Part shown: positions 1-9,183 of the stretch, piece by piece
Layout of the letters: every line of letters starts with the position of its first letter
How positions within the stretch are numbered: the first letter of the stretch is position 1
NCBI RefSeq assembly: GCF_900110205.1
Contig: NZ_FOCV01000021.1
Coordinates: forward strand, 1-64,000
DNA: 64,000 nucleotides
From: Rhizobium tibeticum
GTDB lineage: Bacteria > Pseudomonadota > Alphaproteobacteria > Rhizobiales > Rhizobiaceae
Reading direction: 5' to 3'
The notes under the pieces: model-generated
Database searches by the model: none
What the model saw: the letters and a program-made list of their open reading frames with translations, nothing else
What the model was told of the DNA's origin: nothing
Program-made: the position numbers and the translations under genes

Positions 1-159
1 CATGCCGAAGCGGGCAAAGCAGAAGTTCTGACAAAGGGTGCTATTGCGAAACCGTCAACGCCGAAAGCGGTGGGCTGTTCGTCGCGCTCACGTTCTTTCG
101 CAAGCGGTTCGGGAGTGTTGTCAGTGGCCAGGGCTAACAGCGAAACCCGGCTGGTCTGA

Positions 160-627
160 TCACGCGGCCTGTGCCAGCTCGTCGGCGATGACGGTGTCGA
201 GGTTCAGGAAGCAGACCATGGTCTTTTCGAGCGCCACGATGCCGCGGCAGAAGGCGCGCTGTGCTTCCGGGATGATCTCAGGCGCCGGCTGCAGGTCTTC
301 GCTCTTGATGGTCATCATATCAGATACCTGTTCGACCAACAGGCCGACCAGCTTGCCGGCAATGTCGGTGACGATGATGGCGGAGCGCTCGGACGGTTCC
401 GTCATCTTCATGCCGAGTCGGCAGGCCATGTCGATGACCGGGATCACCGCACCGCGCAGGTTGATGAGACCAAGCACGTATGGCGGCGTGTGCGGCATCG
501 GGGTCACTGGCGCCCAGCCGCGGATTTCGCGGATCGCCATAATGTCGATGCAGAATTCCTGCTCGCCGAGGTGGAACGAGACGATCTCGAGATGCGAGCC
601 GGTCTGGTTGATGACGGTGTTGTTCAT
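160..627 (-). CDS. cheW: Chemotaxis coupling protein CheW
   Basis: A 155-residue protein with a single CheW domain over almost its whole length, as expected for the adaptor that links chemoreceptors to the histidine kinase CheA at the inner face of the membrane. Family landmarks seen are the FHLGEQEFCIDI entry strand, the GLINLRGAVIPVIDM core and the GLLVEQVSDMM strand near the middle. The ATG lies two bases after the stop of the upstream chemoreceptor gene, so the two form one operon transcribed leftward. No cheA, cheY or cheR is visible, so this is an accessory receptor/coupler pair rather than the main chemotaxis cluster. The 159 bases beyond its stop hold no convincing gene. Confidence 0.95.
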   Translation of the reverse strand: MNNTVINQTGSHLEIVSFHLGEQEFCIDIMAIREIRGWAPVTPMPHTPPYVLGLINLRGAVIPVIDMACRLGMKMTEPSERSAIIVTDIAGKLVGLLVEQVSDMMTIKSEDLQPAPEIIPEAQRAFCRGIVALEKTMVCFLNLDTVIADELAQAA

Positions 628-629
628 GA

Positions 630-2566
630 TCAGAATTCTTCCCAGTTGTCTCCGGCCGGTGCGGCCATGGCTCTGGCGGTTGCGCCGCCGCTGAATGCGC
701 CCGCGACCTTGCCGATCAGGCTTCGTGCGGGAGATGGTTTCGGATGCGAGACTGCGGTGGCTTCCCGCGGCGTGGAACGGGCATTCATGCCTTCGCCGAT
801 CTTGAACGTCTGGATCAGGTGGATCAGGCTGTCGGCATCGGTGGCGAGCGCGTGGCTTGCAGCGTTCGTCTCTTCCACCATGGCCGCGTTTTTCTGCGTG
901 ACCTGGTCCATCTGACTGATGGCCGTGTTGATTTCGTTCAATCCTGTGGATTGTTCGCGTGCAGAGGTTACGATTGACTTAACGTGTTCGTCGATGTGCA
1001 AAACATCGTCGCCGATCTCGCGCAAGGCTTCGCCGGCTGCCGTCACGAGTTCACCGCCAGCCTTCACCTCAGCCCCGGTGCGGCACCCGCTGCGCGGCCG
1101 GCGAGTTCGCGTACTTCCTGCGCGACGACCGCAAAGCCCTTGCCGGCCTCGCCCGCACGCGCCGCCTCGACGCCGGCGTTGAGGGCGAGGAGATTGGTCT
1201 GGAAGGCGATCTCGTCGATGACGTTGATGATCGTTCCGATCTCGCGAGAGGCGGCCGTGATTCGCTCCATGGCCGCCATGGCATCGGTGACGACGATGTC
1301 TGATTTCGCGGTGTTCTGGCGGGTATGGGCGACCATGTGGCCGACTTCTTCGGCGCGGCTGGTGGCGCTGCGAACCGTTGCCGTAATCTGATCGAGTGCG
1401 GCAGAGGTCTCCTCGAGCGATGCCGCTTGCTGCTCCGTGCGCTTTGCGAGGTCGTCCGCAGCTGAGCGCATCTGCCGGCTGTTTGCCTGGATGGACGCGC
1501 CGTTCTGGGAGATCCCGGCCATCGTCTGGCGGAGCGTTGCCGTCGTCTCATTGAAGTCGCTGCGCAGGCGCTCCAGTTCCGGCTTGAACGGCTGATCGAT
1601 GGTGACCGTCATGTCACCGCCAGCCAGCCGTGTGAGGCCCTGGCCAAGCGCATTTACTGCATTATTGAGCGCTTCGGCATCTGCCAGTTTTGCCGTTTCG
1701 CGGCTGCGACGCTCGGCATCGCTCTGCTGACGCTCGCTTTCGCTTCGCGCCTGGAGTTCCTGCTTCTCGATTGCGGCAAGGCGAAAGCTCTCCGCCGCGC
1801 GCGCCATGTCGCCGATCTCATCGCCACGTTCGGCGGCGGGGACGTGGCTATTGAGATCGCCACGCATGATCGCCTGCATGCTCTTGCGTACGCCCTCGAT
1901 GCCGCGGCGAATCGAGCCGCCGTGGATGTACTGCAGGATCGCCATCGTCACGATAGCGACGATGCCAAGTGCAAGCTGGATGTGGATCGCTCGCTGCGAG
2001 ATCGCATTGGCTTCGTCGATTTTCCTCTTGGCGAATTCGCCGCCTTGGCGCGCGAACGTATCCAGTGTCGCGCCCACCTTTTCGCCGCCACCGTCGATGG
2101 CGTCATCTAGTCTGTCGAATTCACTGTCAGGCGCCGCAGATTCGACGGCAGCCTTCAGGTCTTCGACGATATTCTGTCCGAGCGTCGCCACGTCTGCATC
2201 ATACGTGGAGAGCAGGTTTCCCGCGTTTAGCTCTTCTGCGAGGCGGTGCATTTCCTTGGAACTGCTCTGTAGCTCGCCGATTGCTTCGTTCATTAGTTTA
2301 AGGCGTTCGGGTATCACGGCGCGATCGCCGCGATCGACGATAGTGTCCATGGCGGCGAGAATTAGGGTGAGATTTGCGGTGCGCAGCTCGTTGATGTGAT
2401 CGACGCTAGCCTGGATCTCGTTGGCGTGCCTCAGAGCGGCGTCGGCGCTCGAATTCTGGTACCAGCCGACTCCAAGCATCGCGCCGAAGCCGATGAATGC
2501 CGCACCGGCCAGCGTTCCGAGCCTCTGGCCAACGGAGAGGCTCTTGCGCACTTTCATATCAGTCAT
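630..2566 (-). pseudogene. Methyl-accepting chemotaxis protein, frameshifted in the signalling domain
   Basis: The chemoreceptor is read in two frames. The first runs from ATG 2566, preceded by GGAGGGG about 10 bases upstream; longer starts lack this site. It contains a membrane segment near residues 15-35, a periplasmic helical region, a second membrane segment near 195-215, a HAMP domain and the first half of the cytoplasmic hairpin with the conserved tip ([16 protein letters not shown]). It then runs out of frame near 1070-1082. The remainder (630 to about 1074) continues in another frame with the second methylation helix and a C-terminal NWEEF that resembles the CheR-docking pentapeptide. 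Compared with the family, about 11 residues are reduced to 8 bases, implying loss of about 25 bases. As written, the receptor cannot form a complete hairpin. A sequencing or assembly error is the main alternative. Confidence 0.85.
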
Positions 2567-2919
2567 GTGACGATCATCCCCTCCGCGATGAGACGCGGCA
2601 TCTATCTTGCGCTCACGCGGATAGCCGGGGTCGAAATGCCAGGCAGACGTCATGTCACGAGAACGGCGACCGTTCTATCCATTGCTAAATATAGATATGC
2701 ATTTTTAAGTATTTGCTAACCCTCAAAGATTGTAGGTTACCTTTGTTGCGTCGAATATGTATTTGTAAATGCTGGATTTTCCTATTTTGATTGCGCCTTT
2801 TCCGTGTGCTGGTGGGGCAATCGGTCGCCGCCTGAAAAACATCTTGTTGAATTGCACCGTGAAGGACGAGGCGATATCACCCGGAAACGGGAATGGTCCC
2901 GATCTCAGAGGGTCGATCG
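2567..2919. other. Divergent intergenic region, AT-rich
   Basis: About 350 bases between the leftward chemoreceptor gene and the rightward SCO1 gene. The stretch around 2690-2790 is clearly more AT-rich than its surroundings and should carry the two divergent promoters, but I cannot place -35/-10 boxes with confidence. Short open frames here have no family features or ribosome binding sites. Confidence 0.4.
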
Positions 2920-3522
2920 ATGAAGACTGTCCGCATTGCGGTCTGGGTTGCGGTGCTGGTGATGGCCGGAATTCTCGGCTGGCTGACGCTCAATGTGACG
3001 AAGACAAAAGAGGCCGTATCCGAAGGACCGTTCGGCGTGCCATTCACGCTTGTCGCCCAGAACGGTCAGCCAATCACGGAGCAGGCCTTCCGCGGCAAGC
3101 CGACGGCGCTCTTCTTTGGCTTTACCCATTGCCCGGAAGTATGTCCGACAACGCTGTTCGAAATGAACGGTTGGCTGGAGAAGGTCGATCCGGAGGGCAA
3201 GAAGCTTCAGGCCTATTTCGTCACTGTCGATCCGGAGCGCGATACGCCTGACGTCATGAACCAGTACGTCTCCAATGTCTCCAAGCGCATTGTCGGTATC
3301 ACCGGCGCTCCCGACAAGGTTGCCGACGTCATCAAGGGCTACCGCGTCTACGCCAAGAAGGTTCCCGTGGACGAGGGCAATCCGAACGGTGACTACACTA
3401 TGGACCACACGGCCTCGGTCTTCCTGCTCGATTCGACAGGGCGGTTCTCCGGTACCATCGCCTATGGCGAAAATCCCGATACGGCTGTAAAGAAACTGGA
3501 GAACCTCGTCAGCAAGGGATGA
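2920..3522 (+). CDS. SCO1/SenC family copper-binding protein
   Basis: A 200-residue thioredoxin-fold protein anchored by an N-terminal membrane helix (about residues 6-24), placing the domain in the periplasm. The copper-binding CPEVCPT motif follows FGFTHC, and a conserved downstream histidine lies in YTMDHTASVFLLD. SCO proteins deliver copper to, or reduce, the CuA site of cytochrome c oxidase; some members act in redox protection instead. Start chosen at ATG 2920 with GAGGG about 6 bases upstream; a start 27 bases earlier would add residues before the signal anchor. The FAD monooxygenase gene begins four bases after the stop, so the two are probably cotranscribed. No oxidase genes are nearby. 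Confidence 0.93.
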   Translation: MKTVRIAVWVAVLVMAGILGWLTLNVTKTKEAVSEGPFGVPFTLVAQNGQPITEQAFRGKPTALFFGFTHCPEVCPTTLFEMNGWLEKVDPEGKKLQAYFVTVDPERDTPDVMNQYVSNVSKRIVGITGAPDKVADVIKGYRVYAKKVPVDEGNPNGDYTMDHTASVFLLDSTGRFSGTIAYGENPDTAVKKLENLVSKG

Positions 3523-3526
3523 CGGC

Positions 3527-4654
3527 ATGGCGTCAGGGCATCGCAGCATCTTGATCGCCGGGGCCGGCGCGACCGGCCTGGCTGCTGCCCTCGAACTTGC
3601 CCGACGCGGGTTCCTTCCGCGTATCGTCGACAGCGACGCCGGGCCCGTGCCGCTGACGGAAAGCCGTGCGCTCGGCATCAATGCCAGAACGCTGACGCTT
3701 CTTTCGCCTTCGCGCGTGGCGGACACGATCCTGCAGGAGGCGCAGCGGATTGCGCACTTCCGCATCGTCTCCAAGGGCAGACTGCTTGCCGACATCGACA
3801 CGACGAGGGTTCCCGGCCCCTACAGCGCAATCCACGCGCTGGCACAGGGGCATACCGAGCGGCTGCTGCTGGGCAAGCTTTCCGACTATGAGGTTGCTCC
3901 CGAGTGGCAAACCGCGGTGGAGACGGTCTCCGGGGATCTTTCGAAGCCGCGGGTAACGCTACGGAAGGCAGATGGATCAGTCGAAACGGCGGATTTCGAT
4001 ATCGTGGTCGCTGCCGACGGCGCCCATTCGGCCGTGCGCAGGGCTGTCGGCATCGGCTTTCCCGGGCAGGCGCTCGAGAGCAGCTTCTATCTGGCGGACT
4101 TTCGTTATGCTGTGCCGATCGATCCCGGTTTTGCCGAGATCAGCCTGTTCGATCCAGGCATGATCGGGCGTCTGCCTGTCACGCGCGATGTGCTGCGCTA
4201 CATCTCAACGCTTCCCGATTTCGAGAGCCGAATCCAACATCCCGCGCCGGTCGCCGAGCGCGTCTGGGCGTCCGATTTCCGCATTCATTTCCGCCACGTC
4301 GCCATGATGGCAAGGGGCAATGTGTTTCTTGCCGGCGACGCAGCGCATATTCATTCGCCGGCCGGTGCGCGGGGGATGAACCTTGGCATCGAGGACGCGT
4401 GCTGGCTGGCCTGGCTCATCTCGGAAGGGCGGGAGCGTGAATATGCGGGTCTCAGGATGCCGGCGGTGAAGACGGTGTTGAAGCAGACCCATCAACTGAC
4501 ATCGCTTATTACCATGAAGCATCCGGTGGCGATCGCGTTCCGCAATCTTGCCGTCCCCTTACTTTTGCGAATACCCGCGTTCCGACAAAAATTGCTTCAC
4601 GGCGTTTCCGGATATGATACGCAGTCGCCGCCCTGGATCGATGGCGCACTATAG
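3527..4654 (+). CDS. FAD-dependent monooxygenase of the PHBH/UbiH type
   Basis: A 375-residue flavoprotein with the three signatures of aromatic hydroxylases: the dinucleotide-binding GAGATG loop at residues 11-16 followed by a long helix, the DG motif in VVAADGAHSAVRRAVG, and the GD motif in FLAGDAAHIHSPAGARGMN, which contacts the FAD ribityl chain. Such enzymes use NAD(P)H and oxygen to hydroxylate a small aromatic or related ring. The substrate cannot be read from the sequence and no catabolic genes adjoin it. It lacks the C-terminal thioredoxin-like extension of phenol hydroxylases. It follows the SCO1 gene by four bases and precedes prmA by 14. Confidence 0.88.
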   Translation: MASGHRSILIAGAGATGLAAALELARRGFLPRIVDSDAGPVPLTESRALGINARTLTLLSPSRVADTILQEAQRIAHFRIVSKGRLLADIDTTRVPGPYSAIHALAQGHTERLLLGKLSDYEVAPEWQTAVETVSGDLSKPRVTLRKADGSVETADFDIVVAADGAHSAVRRAVGIGFPGQALESSFYLADFRYAVPIDPGFAEISLFDPGMIGRLPVTRDVLRYISTLPDFESRIQHPAPVAERVWASDFRIHFRHVAMMARGNVFLAGDAAHIHSPAGARGMNLGIEDACWLAWLISEGREREYAGLRMPAVKTVLKQTHQLTSLITMKHPVAIAFRNLAVPLLLRIPAFRQKLLHGVSGYDTQSPPWIDGAL

Positions 4655-4668
4655 AAGAAAGACCGCTT

Positions 4669-5547
4669 GTGAGTGAAATACGCCTTTATGTGACGACGAC
4701 CGAAGTGCAGGCAGGAGAGATTCTGGACCTGCTGTCCGATGTCTTCGGCGAAGAAGACTTCGCAATCGCGACCACCGAGATCGATGAGAAGAAGGATATT
4801 TGGGAAGCCTCGGTCTACATGATGCGCGAAGACGAACTGCAGGTTCGCGCGCGCGTCGAGGAAGCGCTGAAGGTGAGCTTTCCCGAGGCCAAAGTCGAGC
4901 GCGAAGTGATTCCCGATGTCGATTGGGTGGCGAAGTCGCTTGAAGGGCTAAAGCCGGTTCGGGCGGGGCGCTTTCTCGTCCACGGATCGCACGACCGCGA
5001 CAAGGTGCGCTCCGGCGACATTGCGATCGAGATCGATGCCGGCCAGGCTTTCGGTACCGGTCATCACGGCACGACGGCTGGCTGCCTGGAGACGATCGAC
5101 ACTGTCTTGCGCTCCCGCCGGGTGAGAAATGCGCTCGACCTCGGGACTGGCAGCGGCGTTCTGGCGATTGCCGTCAGGAAGCTGCGGAATATTCCTATTC
5201 TAGCAACGGATATTGATCCGATCGCGACACGGGTCGCTGCCGAGAACGTTCGGCGCAACGGCATCGCGTCGGGCATCGCCACCGAGACGGCGCCCGGGTT
5301 TCACTCCACCGCCTTTGTCGCGCATGGCCCCTTCGATCTGATCATCGCCAACATCTTGGCGCGACCCCTCATCAAGATGGCACCGCAGCTCGTGAACCAT
5401 TTGGCGCCAGGAGGCTCGGTCATTCTCTCCGGTATTCTGGCCGCGCAGCGCTGGAAGGTGCTGGCCGCCTATAACGGTGCGCACTTGCGGCACGTCCGCA
5501 CGATCTGGCGCAATGGCTGGGTGACGATCCATCTCGATCGTCCTTGA
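4669..5547 (+). CDS. prmA: Ribosomal protein L11 methyltransferase
   Basis: A 292-residue protein matching PrmA, which trimethylates lysines and the N-terminus of ribosomal protein L11 using S-adenosylmethionine. The N-terminal substrate domain occupies about residues 1-100; the Rossmann domain shows motif I (ALDLGTGSGVLAIAV, about 155-169) and the NILA motif in LIIANILARPL where the family has N-[IL]-[LV]-A. Translation starts at GTG 4669. The gene follows the monooxygenase at 14 bases and is closed by a perfect hairpin at 5562-5588. In rhizobia prmA commonly precedes pepP, as here. Confidence 0.95.
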   Translation: MSEIRLYVTTTEVQAGEILDLLSDVFGEEDFAIATTEIDEKKDIWEASVYMMREDELQVRARVEEALKVSFPEAKVEREVIPDVDWVAKSLEGLKPVRAGRFLVHGSHDRDKVRSGDIAIEIDAGQAFGTGHHGTTAGCLETIDTVLRSRRVRNALDLGTGSGVLAIAVRKLRNIPILATDIDPIATRVAAENVRRNGIASGIATETAPGFHSTAFVAHGPFDLIIANILARPLIKMAPQLVNHLAPGGSVILSGILAAQRWKVLAAYNGAHLRHVRTIWRNGWVTIHLDRP

Positions 5548-5561
5548 GGCGAGACAAAAGA

Positions 5562-5588
5562 AAAGGCGGTGCCAATGGCACCGCCTTT
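5562..5588. terminator. Perfect 12-bp hairpin terminator, probably bidirectional
   Basis: The arm AAAGGCGGTGCC (5562-5573) pairs perfectly with GGCACCGCCTTT (5577-5588) across an AAT loop. It lies 15 bases after the prmA stop. The upstream A-rich stretch (ACAAAAGAAAA) becomes a T-rich tail on the other strand, so it can also end transcription from the leftward small gene at 5705-5878. Confidence 0.88.
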
Positions 5589-5704
5589 GGACCAGTTTCC
5601 CGGTCAATGCCCGCGAGCTCGAAGGAGGAGGAGCGCTCGAGCGGGCTCTACTGGTTCTGATCGCCGGCCCGATGAGGGAGGAGGAGAACGGAGCGGCGAG
5701 TTGC

Positions 5705-5878
5705 TCAGAACGCGTAGCTGGTTGCAACCTGGCGGCGCGTAACCTTCTGGCCGACGCCCAGCAGATTGAGGGTGTCCTCATTCAGCGGGCGGCGTGAGCC
5801 GATGACGTGACGCACAGTCTGGCGTTCGCCAGCCTGCACCGGGCTGCTATAAGCGAAGCGCGACAGAGGGGCAGTCAT
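5705..5878 (-). CDS. Small conserved-looking protein, 57 residues, function unknown
   Basis: A short leftward frame from ATG 5878 to TGA 5705. It starts MTAPLSRFAYSSPVQAGE, has a basic middle, and ends VTRRQVATSYAF. The start is preceded by AAAGGAATTTTGAT, a good ribosome binding site at normal spacing, and the stop faces the bidirectional hairpin at 5562-5588. These signals support a real gene despite its length. No membrane segment, signal peptide or cysteine pair is visible; the composition is polar and Arg/Val/Ser-rich. I do not recognise the family with certainty. It sits between the convergent prmA and the divergent pepP. Confidence 0.65.
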   Translation of the reverse strand: MTAPLSRFAYSSPVQAGERQTVRHVIGSRRPLNEDTLNLLGVGQKVTRRQVATSYAF

Positions 5879-6156
5879 ATCAAAATTCCTTTTGTTTCGT
5901 TTCAGGTTCGTCTCGAACCGGTCTGATGGCGCCTATATAGCGATTTAGAAAAGTCGAGGGAGAGGGTTTCGTTCATGGGAGCCATGCGTGGAATGCATAA
6001 AGCGTGCCAATTTGTGAATGGGCGCCTCATTTCCGCCGGATTGTTGCGCCGCTTTCGCTCACACGTCACGTCGCGAATTCTCGTATTCGTCTGAGATTCC
6101 GATAACATAGACGCGTCTTTCGCAGCGGATTCGTCCAAGAAACCGGGTTATTGAGC

Positions 6157-7992
6157 ATGTTCCAGTCTTTCGAAGTCACCTCGACGCCACAATTCGGCCG
6201 CGATCGCGTCTCGGCCTTGCGCGCAAGTTTTGACGCGCTTGATATCGACGCGTTTCTTGTGCCGCGCGCCGACGAGTTCAACGGCGAATATGTGCCGGCT
6301 TGCGCGGAGCGCCTGTCGTGGTTGACCGGCTTCACAGGATCGGCGGGCGTCGCGCTGGTAACGCGTTGCGAGGCGATCGTCTTCGTGGACGGGCGCTACG
6401 TGACACAACTTGCCGAGCAAGTGGACAACTCCGTCTTCACTGGTGGAGATCTTGTGAACGAGCCGCCTCATGCCTGGCTTGCCAACAACGGCTCCAGGGG
6501 CTTGCGTGTCGGCATCGATCCCTGGCTCCATTCGGGAGCAGAGGTGAGGCGGCTTGAAAAGGCGCTTGCCGAGATTGGCGGTTCGCTCGTTGTCCTGCCC
6601 CACAATCCTTTGGACAAGCTCTGGAGCGACCGGCCGCCGGAGCCGCTGGGGCAGGTGATGATCCAGAACATCGTCCAGGCGGGCGTGCTCGCGACGGAGA
6701 AGATAGCAACCATCACCGCCGATCTTGCAACGAAGAATCTCAAGGCGGCGCTGATTGCGGATCCGTCTTCAGTCGCCTGGATCTTCAATATTCGCGGTAC
6801 CGATGTGCCGCACACGCCGCACCCGCTGGCGCGAGCAATCATCTATGCCGACGGCAACGCCGATCTCTTCCTCGACAAGCGCAAGACCGGCATCGAGGCC
6901 GAAGCCTACCTCGCGCAGATGTGCGTACAGCTTCCGCCCTCGGAACTCGAGAAGAAGCTCGCGGCTGTCGCGAAGGATGGCGGTAAAGTTCTGGTCGATC
7001 CGGACCTGACCTCGTATGCCCTGGCGGAAATCATTCGCAAGGCAGGCGGTGAGGTCGCAGAGGGCAACGATCCTGCCAAGTTGCCGCGGGCGGTCAAGAA
7101 CAACGTCGAGATCAACGGCTCCGCGGCCGCGCACCTCCAGGATGGAGCGGCGATGGTCGAGTTTCTCTGCTGGCTCTCGCAGACGAAGCCCGGGACCGTG
7201 AACGAGATCGAAATGGCGCAAAAGCTGGAAGCAGTGCGCGGCCGCGTCGGCGAAAGCATGCAGAACCCGTTGAAGGACATTTCCTTCGATACGATCTCCG
7301 GTGCCGGCGAACATGCCGCAATCATGCACTATCGTGTGACGACAGAAACGAACCGCAACCTGGAAGCCGGCGAGCTCTTCCTGATCGATTCCGGCGCCCA
7401 GTACATCAACGGTACGACCGACATTACCCGTACCGTTGGTATCGGCGCGGTCACCGAGGAGCACAAACGCTTCTTCACGCTGGTGCTGAAGGGGATGATC
7501 CAGATCAGCACCGCACGTTTTCCCAAGGGTACGCGTGGTTGCGATCTCGATCCGCTCGCCCGCATAGCGCTCTGGCGGGCCGGCGTCGACTTCGCCCATG
7601 GCACCGGCCATGGCGTCGGCTCCTATCTTTCGGTGCATGAAGGTCCGCAGCGTATCTCGAGGCTTTCAACGCAGGAGCTGCTGCCCGGGATGATCCTTTC
7701 GAACGAACCGGGCTACTACCGCCCCGGCGCCTTCGGTATCCGGATCGAGAACCTGATCTATGTGCGCGAGGCCGAGGCGATCGACGGCGGCGACATGCCG
7801 ATGCTGGGCTTCGAGACCCTGACCTTCTGCCCAATCGACCGCAGTCTGGTCATTCCCGAACGTCTCACGCACGACGAGCTGCGTTGGTTCAACGGCTATC
7901 ATGAGCGCACCCGCGACGCGCTGATGCCGCTGATCCACGACCACGACGTCAAGGCGTGGCTGGAAAATGCGACGCTGCCGCTGGAATATTAA
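6157..7992 (+). CDS. pepP: Aminopeptidase P (Xaa-Pro aminopeptidase), long form
   Basis: A 611-residue M24 metallopeptidase of the long, eukaryote-like aminopeptidase P type, which removes an N-terminal residue preceding proline. Two creatinase-like N-terminal domains (about 1-310) precede the pita-bread catalytic domain. Metal ligands are visible: Asp in LIDSGAQY, Asp in TTDITRTVG, His in HGTGHGVGSYLSVHEGP, and Glu in ILSNEPGYY and in GIRIENL. Start placed at ATG 6157; a TTG two codons earlier is possible and no strong ribosome binding site decides between them. About 280 bases upstream, to the small gene at 5705-5878, hold only its presumed promoter. Confidence 0.95.
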   Translation: MFQSFEVTSTPQFGRDRVSALRASFDALDIDAFLVPRADEFNGEYVPACAERLSWLTGFTGSAGVALVTRCEAIVFVDGRYVTQLAEQVDNSVFTGGDLVNEPPHAWLANNGSRGLRVGIDPWLHSGAEVRRLEKALAEIGGSLVVLPHNPLDKLWSDRPPEPLGQVMIQNIVQAGVLATEKIATITADLATKNLKAALIADPSSVAWIFNIRGTDVPHTPHPLARAIIYADGNADLFLDKRKTGIEAEAYLAQMCVQLPPSELEKKLAAVAKDGGKVLVDPDLTSYALAEIIRKAGGEVAEGNDPAKLPRAVKNNVEINGSAAAHLQDGAAMVEFLCWLSQTKPGTVNEIEMAQKLEAVRGRVGESMQNPLKDISFDTISGAGEHAAIMHYRVTTETNRNLEAGELFLIDSGAQYINGTTDITRTVGIGAVTEEHKRFFTLVLKGMIQISTARFPKGTRGCDLDPLARIALWRAGVDFAHGTGHGVGSYLSVHEGPQRISRLSTQELLPGMILSNEPGYYRPGAFGIRIENLIYVREAEAIDGGDMPMLGFETLTFCPIDRSLVIPERLTHDELRWFNGYHERTRDALMPLIHDHDVKAWLENATLPLEY

Positions 7993-8022
7993 GCGCGGCG
8001 GCCTTGCTCGCCGCCGGTGGCG

Positions 8023-8337
8023 TCACATGCCGATCGTGTGACGCCAGCCCATGACGACGAGCCAGGCGGCAATCAGCATCCAGGTGTGCGAGATCCGCAA
8101 GCCGACGAGGAGCGCGACGAGCAGGGCCAGTTTCGAATCCCAGCCGCCGGTGAAGAAGGCCGGGGCGACAAGCGTCGTCAAGACCGCGGCAGGGACTGCG
8201 GCAAGCGCGGCCTCCATGCGCGGCGGAATGCGCTTCATCGTGGTGATGAGGATATAGCCGCCAATGCGGGTCGCGTAGGTTGCAACCGCCGCAGCAGCGA
8301 TCACGAGTGCCATATGAAGATCGAAGGCCATCGTCAC
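8023..8337 (-). CDS. azlD: AzlD-family branched-chain amino acid export subunit
   Basis: A 104-residue hydrophobic protein with about four membrane segments and the AzlD signature region YATRIGGYILI near residues 20-30. AzlD is the small partner of AzlC; together they export branched-chain amino acids or analogues across the inner membrane. Its ATG overlaps the stop of azlC by four bases, so translation is probably coupled. Confidence 0.9.
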   Translation of the reverse strand: MTMAFDLHMALVIAAAAVATYATRIGGYILITTMKRIPPRMEAALAAVPAAVLTTLVAPAFFTGGWDSKLALLVALLVGLRISHTWMLIAAWLVVMGWRHTIGM

Positions 8338-9050
8338 ACCTCGTGAAGATCGGATTCGAGTTCCTGTTCACGAGGCGGGGGCGGGAACAGGGCGGCAAGG
8401 ATGATGCCCGCCGCGGCACCCAGGCTGACGTGCCAAGGCGAGCCGACATAGTGATAGGCGATAACAGAGGCGACCGCGCTGACGGCGGCAACCGGCAGGA
8501 AATTGTCGCGATGACGGAAGTCAAGGACGATACCGAGGAAATAGGCCGGCAGCAGGATGTCCAGTCCGATCGATTTCGGGTCGCCGATGAAGCTGCCGAG
8601 CAGGCCGCCGAGCAGGCTGACCAAGACCCAGAGTATGTAGATGATGATGCCAAAGCCGAGATACCAGACAAAGGTGACCGGCTTGCCTGATTCGCCGCGT
8701 TTTGCCGTTTCCGCAAACTGGGGATCGACCAGCAGGAAAAAGGTGAAGAATTTCTGGATCGGAGAGAAGTGTTTGATGTAAGGCGCGATTGCCGCCGAAT
8801 AGAGGACATGGCGAAAGTTGACAGCCAGGATGGAGGCGACGATCAGCCACGCCTGGACGTTGTGACCAAAGAGCTCGATGCCGACCATCTGGCTCGCGCC
8901 GGCATAGACCGTGGCACTCATGAAGGTCACTTCTGCAAGCGACATGCCGTTATCGACCGCCAGTGCTCCGAACAAAGCCCCGAACGGGGCCGAGGCCAGC
9001 GCAACGGCTGAACCACCGCGCAAACCGTCGAAAAAATCAGCGCGACTCAT
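8334..9050 (-). CDS. azlC: AzlC-family branched-chain amino acid permease
   Basis: A 238-residue membrane protein with AzlC hallmarks: FGALFGALAVDNGMSLAE near the N-terminus, the SATVYAGASQMVGIELF segment, and the NFRHVLYSAAIAPY motif. It exports branched-chain amino acids together with AzlD. Start set at ATG 9050 with AAGGA about 10 bases upstream. An open frame extends 45 codons further, but that stretch is arginine-rich, lacks the family pattern and would run into the upstream divergent region. Confidence 0.92.
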   Translation of the reverse strand: MSRADFFDGLRGGSAVALASAPFGALFGALAVDNGMSLAEVTFMSATVYAGASQMVGIELFGHNVQAWLIVASILAVNFRHVLYSAAIAPYIKHFSPIQKFFTFFLLVDPQFAETAKRGESGKPVTFVWYLGFGIIIYILWVLVSLLGGLLGSFIGDPKSIGLDILLPAYFLGIVLDFRHRDNFLPVAAVSAVASVIAYHYVGSPWHVSLGAAAGIILAALFPPPPREQELESDLHEV

Positions 9051-9183
9051 CGGCGACAATCCTTCTGGAATTTTGCCCCCGTCTAAGGATGGGCGGTATC
9101 TGCCGCAAGCAAATTTCCTTGATTGAACGATCGATTTCGCTGAACCATGCACGCGTGGCCGATGGCCGTTCGGGAGAGAGAAC

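Noticed and set aside
1-159. Open frames on the plus strand running in from the window edge, one of them stopping at 157-159
   Set aside because: They are short, rich in Ser and Arg, lack family features and cannot be assigned a start because the window begins here.
7993-8022. Weak hairpin GCGGCG / CGCCGC after pepP
   Set aside because: The stem is only six bases and there is no T tract; such matches are common at this GC content.
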